A stretch of 64,000 nt of DNA from a virus: the IMG/VR virus record IMGVR_UViG_3300047510_000583, positions 43,170 through 107,169 of that record; one strand, written 5' to 3'. Position 1 is the first letter of the stretch, and each line of letters starts with the position of its first letter. The notes beneath the pieces were generated by a model, which did no database searches, was not told where the DNA came from, and was given only the letters and a program-made list of their open reading frames with translations. A program made the translations under genes and the position numbers. Shown here one piece after another: positions 20,127 to 28,714 of the stretch.

Positions 20127-20231
20127 ATGTCTAAGGCAAAGAACAAGGGCAGCAAAGCTGTCAAAAAACCTAAGCAAAATCAAGGGAATGCGACTGCGAA
20201 GAAGGCAAAGAACGGGGGTAAGAAAAAGTGA
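20127..20231 (+). CDS. 34-residue Lys-rich basic protein
   Basis: 34 residues, 14 of them Lys, no acidic residue (MSKAKNKGSKAVKKPKQNQG...). Histone-tail-like; probably binds nucleic acid. A perfect palindrome TCGGTATACCGA (20112-20123) sits 3 bp before its ATG. First gene of a four-gene plus-strand block. Confidence 0.55.
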   Translation: MSKAKNKGSKAVKKPKQNQGNATAKKAKNGGKKK

Positions 20232-20234
20232 AGT

Positions 20235-20426
20235 ATGCCAAGAGAATGGAACACTCCCAAACGTGAGCCTTGGAACGCACCTATACATAATATTCTCAAA
20301 GCAATAGACAACCACACTCAAGAGTATTTCAAGAGTGGTAATACGTGGCATCTACAAAAAGCAGACGAACTTAGACAATATCTACACGAGTTAAAAACAT
20401 GGATTCATAAGGAGGAAGGACGATGA
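20235..20426 (+). CDS. small hypothetical protein
   Basis: 63 residues, Trp/His-rich, helical (QKADELRQYLHELKTWIHK). It begins 3 bp after the previous stop. Conserved-looking; function unknown. Confidence 0.6.
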   Translation: MPREWNTPKREPWNAPIHNILKAIDNHTQEYFKSGNTWHLQKADELRQYLHELKTWIHKEEGR

Positions 20427-20719
20427 ATGAAACACCAGAAGAGTTAGCAGTAGAAGAAAAGAAAGAAAAAAAGTCTCACCTAGATGCGGTGATTAGTTGG
20501 TTGCTAGGTGCAGTTGTAACAGCAATCATCTCAATGGTATTCTTCAACTATGCTGTGTGTAACATCAAACATCCATTGAACCTTCAGTATCTTTATACTG
20601 TCAATGGGTTGAGTAAAAATAAAACTCCTCCTAGCAAATGTGACGATACAAACTCCAAGTCTATAGAGACATTGGTTGGGTTGCTCGCTACATTAATCGC
20701 ACTTAAAACTAAGCTTTAA
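20423..20719 (+). CDS. small membrane protein
   Basis: 98 residues: acidic N terminus, transmembrane helix (WLLGAVVTAIISMVFFNYAV), a Lys-rich linker and a second hydrophobic stretch at the C terminus. ATGA overlap with the previous gene and GGAGGAAGG upstream. Confidence 0.6.
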   Translation: MNETPEELAVEEKKEKKSHLDAVISWLLGAVVTAIISMVFFNYAVCNIKHPLNLQYLYTVNGLSKNKTPPSKCDDTNSKSIETLVGLLATLIALKTKL

Positions 20720-20723
20720 GAAA

Positions 20724-21065
20724 ATGTATACTTACAAAGTAAAAAAAATCAACCGAGTCGTTGATGGAGACACAGTTGATTTGGATATTGATTTAGGATT
20801 TGGTATTACGATATCACAAAGAGTCCGTCTTAAAGGTATTAATACTGCTGAAACTAGAACTAAAGATTTAGCAGAGAAGGAAAGAGGTCTAGCAGCAAAG
20901 GTATGGTTAGAAGAACAACTATCCCGTGAAGGTAAGTGGATCATTGAAACCACAAAAGAGGACAAGTATGGAAGAATACTTGGCACTCTTTATCTTGCAG
21001 GTGATTCAGTCACAATCAATGAATGGATGATGAATGAAGGTATTGCCGAACCTTATTCATGTTGA
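20724..21065 (+). CDS. staphylococcal-nuclease-like (thermonuclease) protein
   Basis: 113 residues matching the SNase fold: RVVDGDTVDL (Asp of the calcium site), RVRLKGINTAETRT with catalytic Arg, a Glu at EKERG, and DKYGRILGTLYL with second Arg. Degrades DNA and RNA; could take part in host nucleic acid breakdown. No signal peptide. Its 3' end overlaps the convergent lysozyme gene by 9 bp. Confidence 0.88.
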   Translation: MYTYKVKKINRVVDGDTVDLDIDLGFGITISQRVRLKGINTAETRTKDLAEKERGLAAKVWLEEQLSREGKWIIETTKEDKYGRILGTLYLAGDSVTINEWMMNEGIAEPYSC

Positions 21066-21545
21066 CCAGAGTTTACCCTCTGCTTTTCTACGTCTCAGTA
21101 GTCCTGCCTCTACATTGCTGCCAGGATTACGATACATTTCCAGCACCTTAGGCACTTCATTCCATTTACGCTCTCTTAGGATGCGTGTAATAGTATAGAA
21201 GTCGCTACTACCATAGAAATCTCCACCAAGATTATACCCAAAGCTAAGTAAAGCCCCTCTTTGATTGTCATTCATCTCGCTCCAATAAGGAATCTTAGAT
21301 AGTTTAGGTAGAAACTCTTTCTTCAGTTGCTCATACAGAAGTTGATCTGCCTGAAACTGAGTAATAGTAGCACCTAGTTTGAATGGTTTACCGTTAAAAT
21401 CTCTAGTACTTCCCCATCCTATAGTAATAGGTAATCCACCAGTGAGAGGGTCATTGTATGCATACAAATGGCATCCTTCAAACTCTTTGATAAGTCTGAT
21501 ACCCCCCGCTGGCAGACCATCATCTATAGAGATGAGGGGTGTCAC
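21057..21545 (-). CDS. phage lysozyme (glycoside hydrolase 24), endolysin
   Basis: 162 residues (T4 e is 164). GH24 motifs: catalytic Glu in IKEFEG (about residue 23), YAYNDPLTGGLPITIGWGST with the Asp and Thr of the active site, then NQRGALLSFGYNLG. Cuts peptidoglycan at lysis. No signal peptide, so a holin is needed. Starts inside the stop region of the C39-type gene. Confidence 0.92.
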   Translation of the reverse strand: MTPLISIDDGLPAGGIRLIKEFEGCHLYAYNDPLTGGLPITIGWGSTRDFNGKPFKLGATITQFQADQLLYEQLKKEFLPKLSKIPYWSEMNDNQRGALLSFGYNLGGDFYGSSDFYTITRILRERKWNEVPKVLEMYRNPGSNVEAGLLRRRKAEGKLWST

Positions 21546-22237
21546 TTTTTTGCATCAAAGATTCTGCCCCATCCATCGTTGCCTGCAGGACACCACCTAC
21601 GAGCGAGTTCTGAACGCTTGTAGACTGCGCCCTTACCGTTGCTCACAGCGCCTGTGTAACCATCGTTGAGACTGCCGTAGGGGTCGTTGACGACGTAATC
21701 GCCTGCGGGGGTCTTGCCGATGACTACAACCATGTGCCCACCAATAGGATTAGATAGAGGACCACGATGGAGGATGCCAATAACAACGGGTCTCCCAGCA
21801 GCAAGCTCACGGTCAAGGTCAGCAAAAGAAAGACCATAACTAAAGTGTGACTTAATGCCATAAGACGCCAACACACGGGTCTGAACCACATGGTCAGTTG
21901 AGTCACCGATTGCAAATACTTTTTGAACGTAAGCATCATCGCCTTTCGCTCCTTTGAGTGTGCCTGGTTTGAAGTATTCTAACACCATAGCACAGGCAGA
22001 TGAGTTACAGGTGCGGTTAGCATCTCTATAGTTATCTGTCTGTGGAAAATAGGGCACATCAAGGATTGATGATTTTGGTTTCTCTGGTTGAGTTCTATAG
22101 ATTTTAACCCAGTTTGCTGAGTCTTCCATGAGTGGAGAATCCTTGAGGTCAACCTCAAGTTGCTCTACAGCAGCAACGTGCTTTGGATTCTTCTCGTCAA
22201 AGTGTTTGAAGAAGTTGTGTAAATCAATCTTTGCCAT
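21542..22237 (-). CDS. C39-type cysteine peptidase
   Basis: 231 residues. Papain-like core with Cys77 in NRTCNSSACAM, His168 in IGGHMVVVIG and Asp185 in VVNDPYGS. The N-terminal 55 residues are a helical extension. Family members process peptides or cell-wall cross-links; here, fused by overlap to the endolysin gene, a role in cell-wall lysis is the simplest inference. Confidence 0.82.
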   Translation of the reverse strand: MAKIDLHNFFKHFDEKNPKHVAAVEQLEVDLKDSPLMEDSANWVKIYRTQPEKPKSSILDVPYFPQTDNYRDANRTCNSSACAMVLEYFKPGTLKGAKGDDAYVQKVFAIGDSTDHVVQTRVLASYGIKSHFSYGLSFADLDRELAAGRPVVIGILHRGPLSNPIGGHMVVVIGKTPAGDYVVNDPYGSLNDGYTGAVSNGKGAVYKRSELARRWCPAGNDGWGRIFDAKK

Positions 22238-22571
22238 CTTTGTCTCCGAATAGTTGAATATAATACTCTGCGTCTACGACTACCAGTGGTTTCTTGCCAT
22301 TCTTTTTGATAACAACAATAGGCTCATAGTCACCACGATTGGCAGTTGCCTGCTCATAGGCTTCCCAGATATTTAGTTTCTCTACATTCTTACATTCAAT
22401 ACTATGTGGAAACTTCTGGCGAGCAGCACGAGCCATGATAAGGTCTTCGCCACCAGCACCCATGCTACGAGATTCAATATCTTCTGGGTGAACCTCAAGC
22501 ATCTCAATGAGTTTATCTCTCACCCACTGTTGCAGACGGCGACCCTTCGCTTTCGCTGAACTTGGATTCAT
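22224..22571 (-). CDS. PD-(D/E)XK-type nuclease, resolvase-like
   Basis: 115 residues: N-terminal GRRLQQWVRDKL, GGEDLIMA (acidic metal ligand) and SIECKN (E-x-K), the order found in small Holliday-junction-resolvase-like nucleases. Possibly acts in recombination or restriction of DNA; the exact substrate is unknown. Own late-type promoter upstream of the terminator at 22574. Confidence 0.7.
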   Translation of the reverse strand: MNPSSAKAKGRRLQQWVRDKLIEMLEVHPEDIESRSMGAGGEDLIMARAARQKFPHSIECKNVEKLNIWEAYEQATANRGDYEPIVVIKKNGKKPLVVVDAEYYIQLFGDKDGKD

Positions 22572-22596
22572 AATAAAAAACCTCCATGATGGAGGT
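22571..22596 (-). terminator. intrinsic terminator after the nrd operon
   Basis: Hairpin CCTCCA-TCA-TGGAGG then TTTTTTATT on the minus strand. Confidence 0.88.
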
Positions 22597-22603
22597 ATTT
22601 ATC
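22596..22603 (-). promoter_or_regulatory. late promoter variant for the lysis block
   Basis: GATAAATA on the minus strand, immediately before the terminator hairpin and 25 bp before the ATG at 22571. Confidence 0.35.
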
Positions 22604-22740
22604 TATTCAGTTGAACCAGGGATCTGGTATTTTTCCATTAGAATCTTTAGCATCCACCGTTGCTGATGGTTTAGATTCTCTATATTTTGTTGCTGCTCCT
22701 CCAGTTTCTTTTGAATCTTTTGAAGCTTTTTCTTTTTCAC
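22603..22740 (-). CDS. 45-residue coiled-coil peptide (GTG start)
   Basis: 45 residues, beginning with a Lys run (VKKKKLQKIQKKLEEQQQ) and ending YQIPGSTE; a single amphipathic helix. The GTG overlaps the nrdB stop (GTGA). This frame reads like a protein, unlike the overlapping longer frame ending at 22607. Confidence 0.55.
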   Translation of the reverse strand: MKKKKLQKIQKKLEEQQQNIENLNHQQRWMLKILMEKYQIPGSTE

Positions 22741-23918
22741 AGTTTAAAACCAGCGAAAGTATCTTTCTTAACATCCTGTTTAATACCTCCAATGACATAG
22801 GACTCTACCTCAGTCTCCTGTGGTGCAACTTGCAGACCCTTAGATGACAACCAGTGCTGAGTCCAAGGCAGTGGATTATTTGACATAGGAGTATCAAACA
22901 CAGGCTTCAAACCAATCGCTCGCATACGACGGTTGGCAATATACTCAACATAAGAGTTGAGCAACTTATCATTCAATCCAATGATGCTACCATCTTTGAA
23001 TAGATACTGCGCCCATGCTTTCTCTTCATCAACAGTCTTTTTAAACTGCTCTACTGTCCATGCTTCTTCTTCTTTAGCGATTTGAAGAATGTCTGGGTCA
23101 TCTCCATTAAGCCAGTTTTTGATAATGTTTTGCGTAAGGACAAGATGTTGGCTTTCGTCTCTGGCGATGAGAGAGATAATCTTAGCGGATCCCTCCATAA
23201 GCTTAAGTTCGCCAAAAGCGAACGAACATGCGAACGAAACATAGAATCTAATCCCCTCTAAAATGTTTACATTAATCACTGCACGATAGAGTTTACGCTT
23301 CAAATCATAGAGAGTCTGTTGTGCAGCAGGAACTCCTTCTAGTTGATGCTGCCATTGATTGCCCGAAGAATACTCTTGGGCAGCACGAATGAAATCATCG
23401 TATGCTTCTGTTACGCTTTTCGCTCTATCAAGGATATTCTGATCATCAAGGATAGTATCAAATACTTCCGATGGGTCAGAATAGATATTTTTAATAATGT
23501 ATGTATACGAGCGACTGTGAATCATCTCCATCGTCTCCCAGATAGTCATCGCTGACTCTAGTTCTGGGAGAGAACAGTAGGGAATGAATGCCATACCAGG
23601 ACCACGACCCTGAACAGAGTCAAGCATAATCTGATACTTTAGATTAGCAGTATAGATATGCTTCTGCTCTGGGCGAAGGGTGGCATAGTCAGCACGATCC
23701 TTCTGGAGGGAGACCTCTTCAGGTCTCCAGAAGTATCCAAGTTGTTGTTGAGTTAGCTTGTCAAAGATAGGATACTTAAACGTATCATACCTCTGAACTC
23801 CCAGTGGAGCACCGAAGAACATCGGTTGCTTCTTTACATCTACACGTTTTGTATTAAAAACAGTCATCCCTTCTACAGTTGGGGTGGTCTCGGTTAGTTT
23901 AAATTTTGCAACTGTCAC
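22737..23918 (-). CDS. nrdB: ribonucleotide reductase class Ia small subunit
   Basis: 393 residues. Di-iron and radical site motifs are in order: DRADY, EQKHIY, the tyrosyl-radical Tyr in NLKYQIMLDS, EMIHSRSYT, ILEGIRFYVSF and ARDESQH. Together with NrdA it makes dNDPs. It starts with GTG at 23918 inside the nrdA 3' end, with GAGGAGGAAG just upstream, so the two subunits are translationally coupled. Confidence 0.96.
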   Translation of the reverse strand: MTVAKFKLTETTPTVEGMTVFNTKRVDVKKQPMFFGAPLGVQRYDTFKYPIFDKLTQQQLGYFWRPEEVSLQKDRADYATLRPEQKHIYTANLKYQIMLDSVQGRGPGMAFIPYCSLPELESAMTIWETMEMIHSRSYTYIIKNIYSDPSEVFDTILDDQNILDRAKSVTEAYDDFIRAAQEYSSGNQWQHQLEGVPAAQQTLYDLKRKLYRAVINVNILEGIRFYVSFACSFAFGELKLMEGSAKIISLIARDESQHLVLTQNIIKNWLNGDDPDILQIAKEEEAWTVEQFKKTVDEEKAWAQYLFKDGSIIGLNDKLLNSYVEYIANRRMRAIGLKPVFDTPMSNNPLPWTQHWLSSKGLQVAPQETEVESYVIGGIKQDVKKDTFAGFKL

Positions 23919-26214
23919 AGTCTTCCTCCTCTTGTGCTCCTTCTAAGATTGAATTAAGTAGATTTTCTAACGATTTTTTCTTTTCATCATCCTCAACATC
24001 ATCTTTCTTAATATCATATGTGTTCTGATAATAAGATGTCTTCCATCCATATTTGTATGTGTTAAGTAGGTCTTGTGCCATTACCGACACAGGTACTTCA
24101 TTATCGGCATAATGCTCTGGATTATACGACCAGTTACCCGAGATTGCCTGATCAAAGAACTTCTGCATAACAGCAACAATATTGATATAACCAGTATTGT
24201 CAGGCATATCCCAAAGAAGCGTATAAGCATTCTTAAGAGTTTGATACTGGGGGACAATCTGCTTAAGAACCCCTTTCTTGGACTTCTTAACGGACAGGAA
24301 GGCACGGGGAGGTTCGATTCCGTTTGTCTCGTTTGACACAACGGAACTGCTCTCCGAAGGCATCTGTGCGGACAGTGTTGAGTTCCTAAGACCGTGCTGT
24401 TTAATAGATTCCCTGAGCTTATCCCAATCATAATGGAGGACATTAGGTACGATTTCGTCTACATCTTTCTTGTAGGTGTCAATGGGAAGAATCCCATCGG
24501 CATATTTAGTACGATCAAAGTAACCACACTTGCCCTTCTCAATAGCAAGTTGATTAGAAGCCTTCAGCAGATAATACTGGAATGCTTCAGTCAGACCATG
24601 CACAAGATGAGCAGCAGCACCATCAGAATACTTAACCTGATGACGAGCTAACCAGTGTGCCAGTCCGATGTAACCAATGCCCAGTGAGCGGCGGTTACGG
24701 GTGGATGCTTCAGCAGCAACCACAGGATACTCTTGGTAATCAATCAACTCGTCCAGCGCCCTCACAGAGAGGTCACAGAGTTCTTCTAGGTCGTCTAGGT
24801 GCTTAATCTTACCTACGTTAACAGCAGACAGAATGCACAGGGCAATCTCACCATTAATATCATCAATGTGCTGCAGAGGATTAGTTGGCAGGGTAATCTC
24901 TTGGCAGAGGTTACTCATCCAAACTTTATCTTTGAAAGAAGAATGCTCGTTACAGTGGTCGATATTCATGATGTAGATACGACCAGTCTCTGCTCTTTCT
25001 TTTAGGAGTGAAAGAAATAGTTCTTGAGCGCCAATAGTTTTTCTTGGAATAGAAGCATCTCGTTCGTAAACGCCATACAACTCGTCAAAACCAGCAAGCC
25101 CAAAAGCATCTGAAAGACCAGGCACGTCATGTGGTGAGAAGAGAGAGATGTCTTCGTTACGGATGAATCGCTCATAGAACAGTTTGCTGATTTGAATACT
25201 GTAGTCTAACTTACGAACGCGGTTATCCTCAGTTCCTTTGTTATTTTTTAATACTAGGATATCTTCTATTTCCCTGTGCCAGATTGGGAAGTGGACTGTC
25301 GCGCTTCCTCCTCGTATACCATTTTGCGTACAGCAACGGACAGTGCTTTCAAACTTTTTGAGAAACGGTATAACACCAGTGTGGCTGACTTCGCCACCTC
25401 GAATTTTAGAGTTGAGAGCGCGGATTCTGCCTGCGTTGATACCGATGCCCGCCCTTTGAGCAACATAGCGACCAATAGCCATGTCGCTACTGAAGATGCT
25501 ATCAAGGGTGTCATCAGAATCAACCAGCACACAACTAGCGAACTGTCGCAGAGGCGTCCTAACTCCTGCAAGGATGGGAGTTGGCACGTTGATTTTGTGC
25601 TTGCTGATTGCGTCATAGTATCGCTTGACATAAGATAGACGATTTACCTGAGGATACTCTGCGAAGATGGTTGCTGAAACCAACATATAAGCGTATTGTG
25701 GTGTCTCAAAGACACTTCCGCTGCTTCTATCCTGCACCAGATATTTATCTACAACCTGGCGAAGACCAGCATATGTGAAGAGATAGTCACGATCATGGTC
25801 AATGAAACTATTAATCTTATCCCACTCCTCATCGGTATACTTAGCAGCCAGTTGCTTGTCGTAGATACCTTTTAGAATGCCTTTGGTAAGATGCTCTCCT
25901 ACTGTGGGGAAACCGTGCTTCCAATCATTTCCAAAGACTTGCTTATATAGACCGAACAGGAGAAGACGAGCAGCAACAAACTGATAGTTTGGAGTGTCAA
26001 GGTCAATAAGGTCACTAGCTGACCTAACAAGGATTTCTTGGATTTCATTAGTGCTAATGCCATCATAAAACTGAATACCAGAGTTGATTTCTACTTGTGA
26101 TGGGGACACTCCAGCGAGTCCGCCACAAGCACATTCTACCATACTGTGAATCTTATCAAGGTTAAGGGATTCTGTAGAACCGTCACGCTTTTTAACTTTG
26201 ATTCCGTTGCTCAT
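23899..26214 (-). CDS. nrdA: ribonucleotide reductase class Ia large subunit
   Basis: 771 residues. N-terminal ATP-cone-like region (VKKRDGSTESLNLDKIHSM), active-site NLCQEITLP and MPSESSSVVSNETNGIEPPR region, and a C-terminal CDSC redox pair that takes electrons from glutaredoxin. The start at 26214 overlaps the primase stop by ATGA. Supplies deoxynucleotides with NrdB and ThyX. Confidence 0.96.
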   Translation of the reverse strand: MSNGIKVKKRDGSTESLNLDKIHSMVECACGGLAGVSPSQVEINSGIQFYDGISTNEIQEILVRSASDLIDLDTPNYQFVAARLLLFGLYKQVFGNDWKHGFPTVGEHLTKGILKGIYDKQLAAKYTDEEWDKINSFIDHDRDYLFTYAGLRQVVDKYLVQDRSSGSVFETPQYAYMLVSATIFAEYPQVNRLSYVKRYYDAISKHKINVPTPILAGVRTPLRQFASCVLVDSDDTLDSIFSSDMAIGRYVAQRAGIGINAGRIRALNSKIRGGEVSHTGVIPFLKKFESTVRCCTQNGIRGGSATVHFPIWHREIEDILVLKNNKGTEDNRVRKLDYSIQISKLFYERFIRNEDISLFSPHDVPGLSDAFGLAGFDELYGVYERDASIPRKTIGAQELFLSLLKERAETGRIYIMNIDHCNEHSSFKDKVWMSNLCQEITLPTNPLQHIDDINGEIALCILSAVNVGKIKHLDDLEELCDLSVRALDELIDYQEYPVVAAEASTRNRRSLGIGYIGLAHWLARHQVKYSDGAAAHLVHGLTEAFQYYLLKASNQLAIEKGKCGYFDRTKYADGILPIDTYKKDVDEIVPNVLHYDWDKLRESIKQHGLRNSTLSAQMPSESSSVVSNETNGIEPPRAFLSVKKSKKGVLKQIVPQYQTLKNAYTLLWDMPDNTGYINIVAVMQKFFDQAISGNWSYNPEHYADNEVPVSVMAQDLLNTYKYGWKTSYYQNTYDIKKDDVEDDEKKKSLENLLNSILEGAQEEEDCDSCKI

Positions 26215-27197
26215 ATTTTCTTCCAAAGACTAAGTTTTACTTTTGCTTCTAAACCATTATAGGTGTTACATTCTACCATGGATTGTACATCATGTCCAGC
26301 TAGAACCATGTCATTGATATCTTTTTCTTTGACTGATTCAGGCCAGATTACAATGCTTTCTCCTTTATCAATACACCTCTCGTATCGTTCAACGATTTGT
26401 TTGTTTCTGGGTTCGTTGTCGTAAACAAATGTGCGATGAGGGTAAGATACCCTGTCAAGTACAACATCAGCGCCACACATCGCCAATCCATTAGACAAGA
26501 AAAGAGAGTCAAACGGACCCTCTGTGACGTAGATGTTTTCATTTTTGTTTATACGATCAAGTCCAAATAGTTTAGGGTATTTCTTATCCAAGATGGTAGT
26601 GATATAGCGAAGGCTTGCATTCTTATTAAGAGACCTTGCTTGATATCCAAATACATTTCCATCTTCCGAGATTAGTGGGAGTATAATTCGTGCTTCTTTA
26701 ATTGTATTTTTATTATTCTCCCAAGCGTTGAAGTCTTCTGCGTAATAGAAGTTTGAGAAGTATTTCTCTGGTATCTTTCGTGCGAGCAGATATTGCTTTG
26801 CTGGGTGTGTACTATTTAGTGATTCGATGGTTGAGAGGTCACTAAAAATATTTTTTTTAAATACTGGTTTGGAAACAAACGGTTTGAAATCAGGAGTCTT
26901 GACCTGATAGTTCTTGCCTGTCATGCCTTCCTTATAACGCTCCAGTACATACTCATCATGGAGCATGGTGTTCTGATCCTTCAGAAACTGTGAGAAGTTA
27001 CGAGTGACGCCACAGTTATGGCACTTGAAAACAAAACTATCCCTCATGGTGAAGAGATAGCCTCGTGCTTTATTCTGCTTCTTCTCGGAGTCACCACAGT
27101 AGGGACAGCGGAAGTTGTATGTTCCTTTCTTTTTCTCGGTAAACTTAAGGAGTTGCGAAGAGACCAAACCAATATATTTGGTGTCAATGTAGTTCAT
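26211..27197 (-). CDS. 61: DNA primase (T4 gp61 type)
   Basis: 328 residues. N-terminal zinc site C31-P-Y-C34 and C59-H-N-C62, followed by a TOPRIM-like domain with the acidic YVTEGPFDSLFL. It makes RNA primers with the gp41 helicase. Its ATG overlaps the upstream TAA (TAATG). Confidence 0.93.
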   Translation of the reverse strand: MNYIDTKYIGLVSSQLLKFTEKKKGTYNFRCPYCGDSEKKQNKARGYLFTMRDSFVFKCHNCGVTRNFSQFLKDQNTMLHDEYVLERYKEGMTGKNYQVKTPDFKPFVSKPVFKKNIFSDLSTIESLNSTHPAKQYLLARKIPEKYFSNFYYAEDFNAWENNKNTIKEARIILPLISEDGNVFGYQARSLNKNASLRYITTILDKKYPKLFGLDRINKNENIYVTEGPFDSLFLSNGLAMCGADVVLDRVSYPHRTFVYDNEPRNKQIVERYERCIDKGESIVIWPESVKEKDINDMVLAGHDVQSMVECNTYNGLEAKVKLSLWKKI

Positions 27198-27616
27198 TAT
27201 CTAACGATGGTCTGCTGGTTACCCCCATTATAGTGCGATCCGAGCATGTTGTCAACAAAGGGAACGACCAACCCCACAAGCAAAACGGCAGCGCCCACAA
27301 GAGCCGCTGCCTGCCATTTGAACTTTGATAACTCGTTAACGTTGTTTTCAACTGTCTCCAGTCTTTTGATGACTGCAGAATGTTCTACTGAGTTTTGGTG
27401 CTTGACATCCTCAATCATTTTGATAATGAGTTCGTCTGTCTTTATACTTTGTTCAATACGTTCATCATGTTTTGTCAGAATGTTAGCAATACGCTGATTT
27501 GCATCAGAGATTTTATCTACTGCTGTTTCCAACTTGTCTAGCATCTCCCTTGAGAGTGATTCGTAGATGTTTAATTTAGATTCCAATACATCTAGTTTTG
27601 AGTTTCCGTTAAACAT
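27197..27616 (-). CDS. coiled-coil protein with C-terminal membrane helix
   Basis: 139 residues: about 95 residues of heptad-rich coiled coil (LESKLNIYESLSREMLDKLE, then VIKRLETVENNVNELSKF), then one transmembrane helix (AAALVGAAVLLVGLVVPF) and a short tail. The layout is like XhlA-type holin partners or other tail-anchored phage proteins, but identity is unproven. Start chosen at ATG 27616 (GAGGAAG upstream); a longer frame overlaps the previous gene. Confidence 0.65.
   Translation of the reverse strand: MFNGNSKLDVLESKLNIYESLSREMLDKLETAVDKISDANQRIANILTKHDERIEQSIKTDELIIKMIEDVKHQNSVEHSAVIKRLETVENNVNELSKFKWQAAALVGAAVLLVGLVVPFVDNMLGSHYNGGNQQTIVR
27227..27255 (-). promoter_or_regulatory. consensus sigma70-type promoter for primase-nrdA-nrdB
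   Basis: TTGACA, 17 bp, TATAAT, perfect, inside the 3' end of the coiled-coil gene and about 30 bp before the primase ATG. Confidence 0.85.
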
Positions 27617-27629
27617 CTCTTCCTCTGCA

Positions 27630-28376
27630 TCAAACGTTACGAACGGCAAAGTCAAGAGCCTTTTGATAAGATGAAGCACTCATGTTTAGCATGACGCGAA
27701 ACTTATCTCTGTTCTCTGGTGATAAACCTTCATAAGTTGCTAGGATTCTCTTGGCATCGAAGACACCGATTCTGCCGCCAGTGCCATCTTGGAACACAAG
27801 ATTTGCAAATGATGTCTCTGGATCTCTACCCCAGCTGCTACCCTCTTCAGCAACTTTCATTGCTGTAGTGAATACATCTACGCCGCCAGCAGAACCAGTT
27901 CTAGGTTGAGAAATCATTTCAACTTCCTCTTTCTTCATGATTTGTTTTGATGCTCTCTGTTGCTTCTGGGCAGATTTCTTTTTGAAATCAGACATACGAG
28001 CACGAAGCAGAGTATTCATTTCATCTGACTTGTCTTGTGCTTGTTGCTTAGCAGCAGTGCGCTTTGATTGAAGTTCTCTCTTTGCTCTCATCTGCTTAGA
28101 AGCTTTGATTTGCTTCTGTGCCTTTTCGGTTTCGGATGTTGCTTCCGAAATATTTTCCATATTCTCTTCGGACATTTTAGTTGTTCTCCTAGACATTACA
28201 CGTTGGATTAGTTTTCTAGCACTTTTCTTGCGACCATCAATCTTTTCATCTTTGGTCTTTTTCAAGTTTTTCTTTTTCTTTGCTGTGTTAACAAAGACAA
28301 AGGCAGGAGGAAGTGCTAGTGACGATCCATCACCTGCCATCATTTCATTCATATTAGCATTAACATTTTTAGACAT
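27630..28376 (-). CDS. Lys/Gln-rich protein, probably structural
   Basis: 248 residues. Residues 30-155 are extremely basic and Lys/Gln/Ala-rich, predicted long helices; the C-terminal 90 residues form a compact domain (VDVFTTAMKVAEEG ... YEGLSPENRDKFRVML). May be a virion-assembly or DNA-binding protein. I do not recognise the family. Confidence 0.65.
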   Translation of the reverse strand: MSKNVNANMNEMMAGDGSSLALPPAFVFVNTAKKKKNLKKTKDEKIDGRKKSARKLIQRVMSRRTTKMSEENMENISEATSETEKAQKQIKASKQMRAKRELQSKRTAAKQQAQDKSDEMNTLLRARMSDFKKKSAQKQQRASKQIMKKEEVEMISQPRTGSAGGVDVFTTAMKVAEEGSSWGRDPETSFANLVFQDGTGGRIGVFDAKRILATYEGLSPENRDKFRVMLNMSASSYQKALDFAVRNV

Positions 28377-28708
28377 TGCTCATCCATATCTGATTTGTCT
28401 ACTTCTTCTGGCAATCTATTCAAAAATATCATAAATGCTTTCAAAATCGACCAGTATTGTGATTCTATTTTATAGAATAGAAGCAGCGTTGCTGCATCAT
28501 TAAAAACATTATATAGAGTAATCATATGATTAAGAATCAAATGATGTTTCAACTCACCAGTAGTATCATAGCGTCGAAGTAATCTCTTTATATATTTAAA
28601 CTTTTGAAGGTCTTCTTCAAAGTCATCATATGTAACAGATAACGGGTTGTTGTAGTTTTTGATTGCGAACATCAACCAGTTATCTGGAGTCAACTCATGA
28701 AAAATCAT
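28349..28708 (-). CDS. conserved hypothetical protein
   Basis: 119 residues, helical, aromatic-rich, beginning MIFHELTPDNWLMFAIKNYN. Overlaps the next gene by 28 bp. Function unknown; the position between structural genes suggests an assembly role. Confidence 0.65.
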   Translation of the reverse strand: MIFHELTPDNWLMFAIKNYNNPLSVTYDDFEEDLQKFKYIKRLLRRYDTTGELKHHLILNHMITLYNVFNDAATLLLFYKIESQYWSILKAFMIFLNRLPEEVDKSDMDEQCLKMLMLI

Positions 28709-28714
28709 ATATCA

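Noticed and set aside
22607-22798. 63-codon frame at the end of nrdB
   Set aside because: Overlaps nrdB and looks unlike a protein; the GTG frame ending at 22603 is a better gene.
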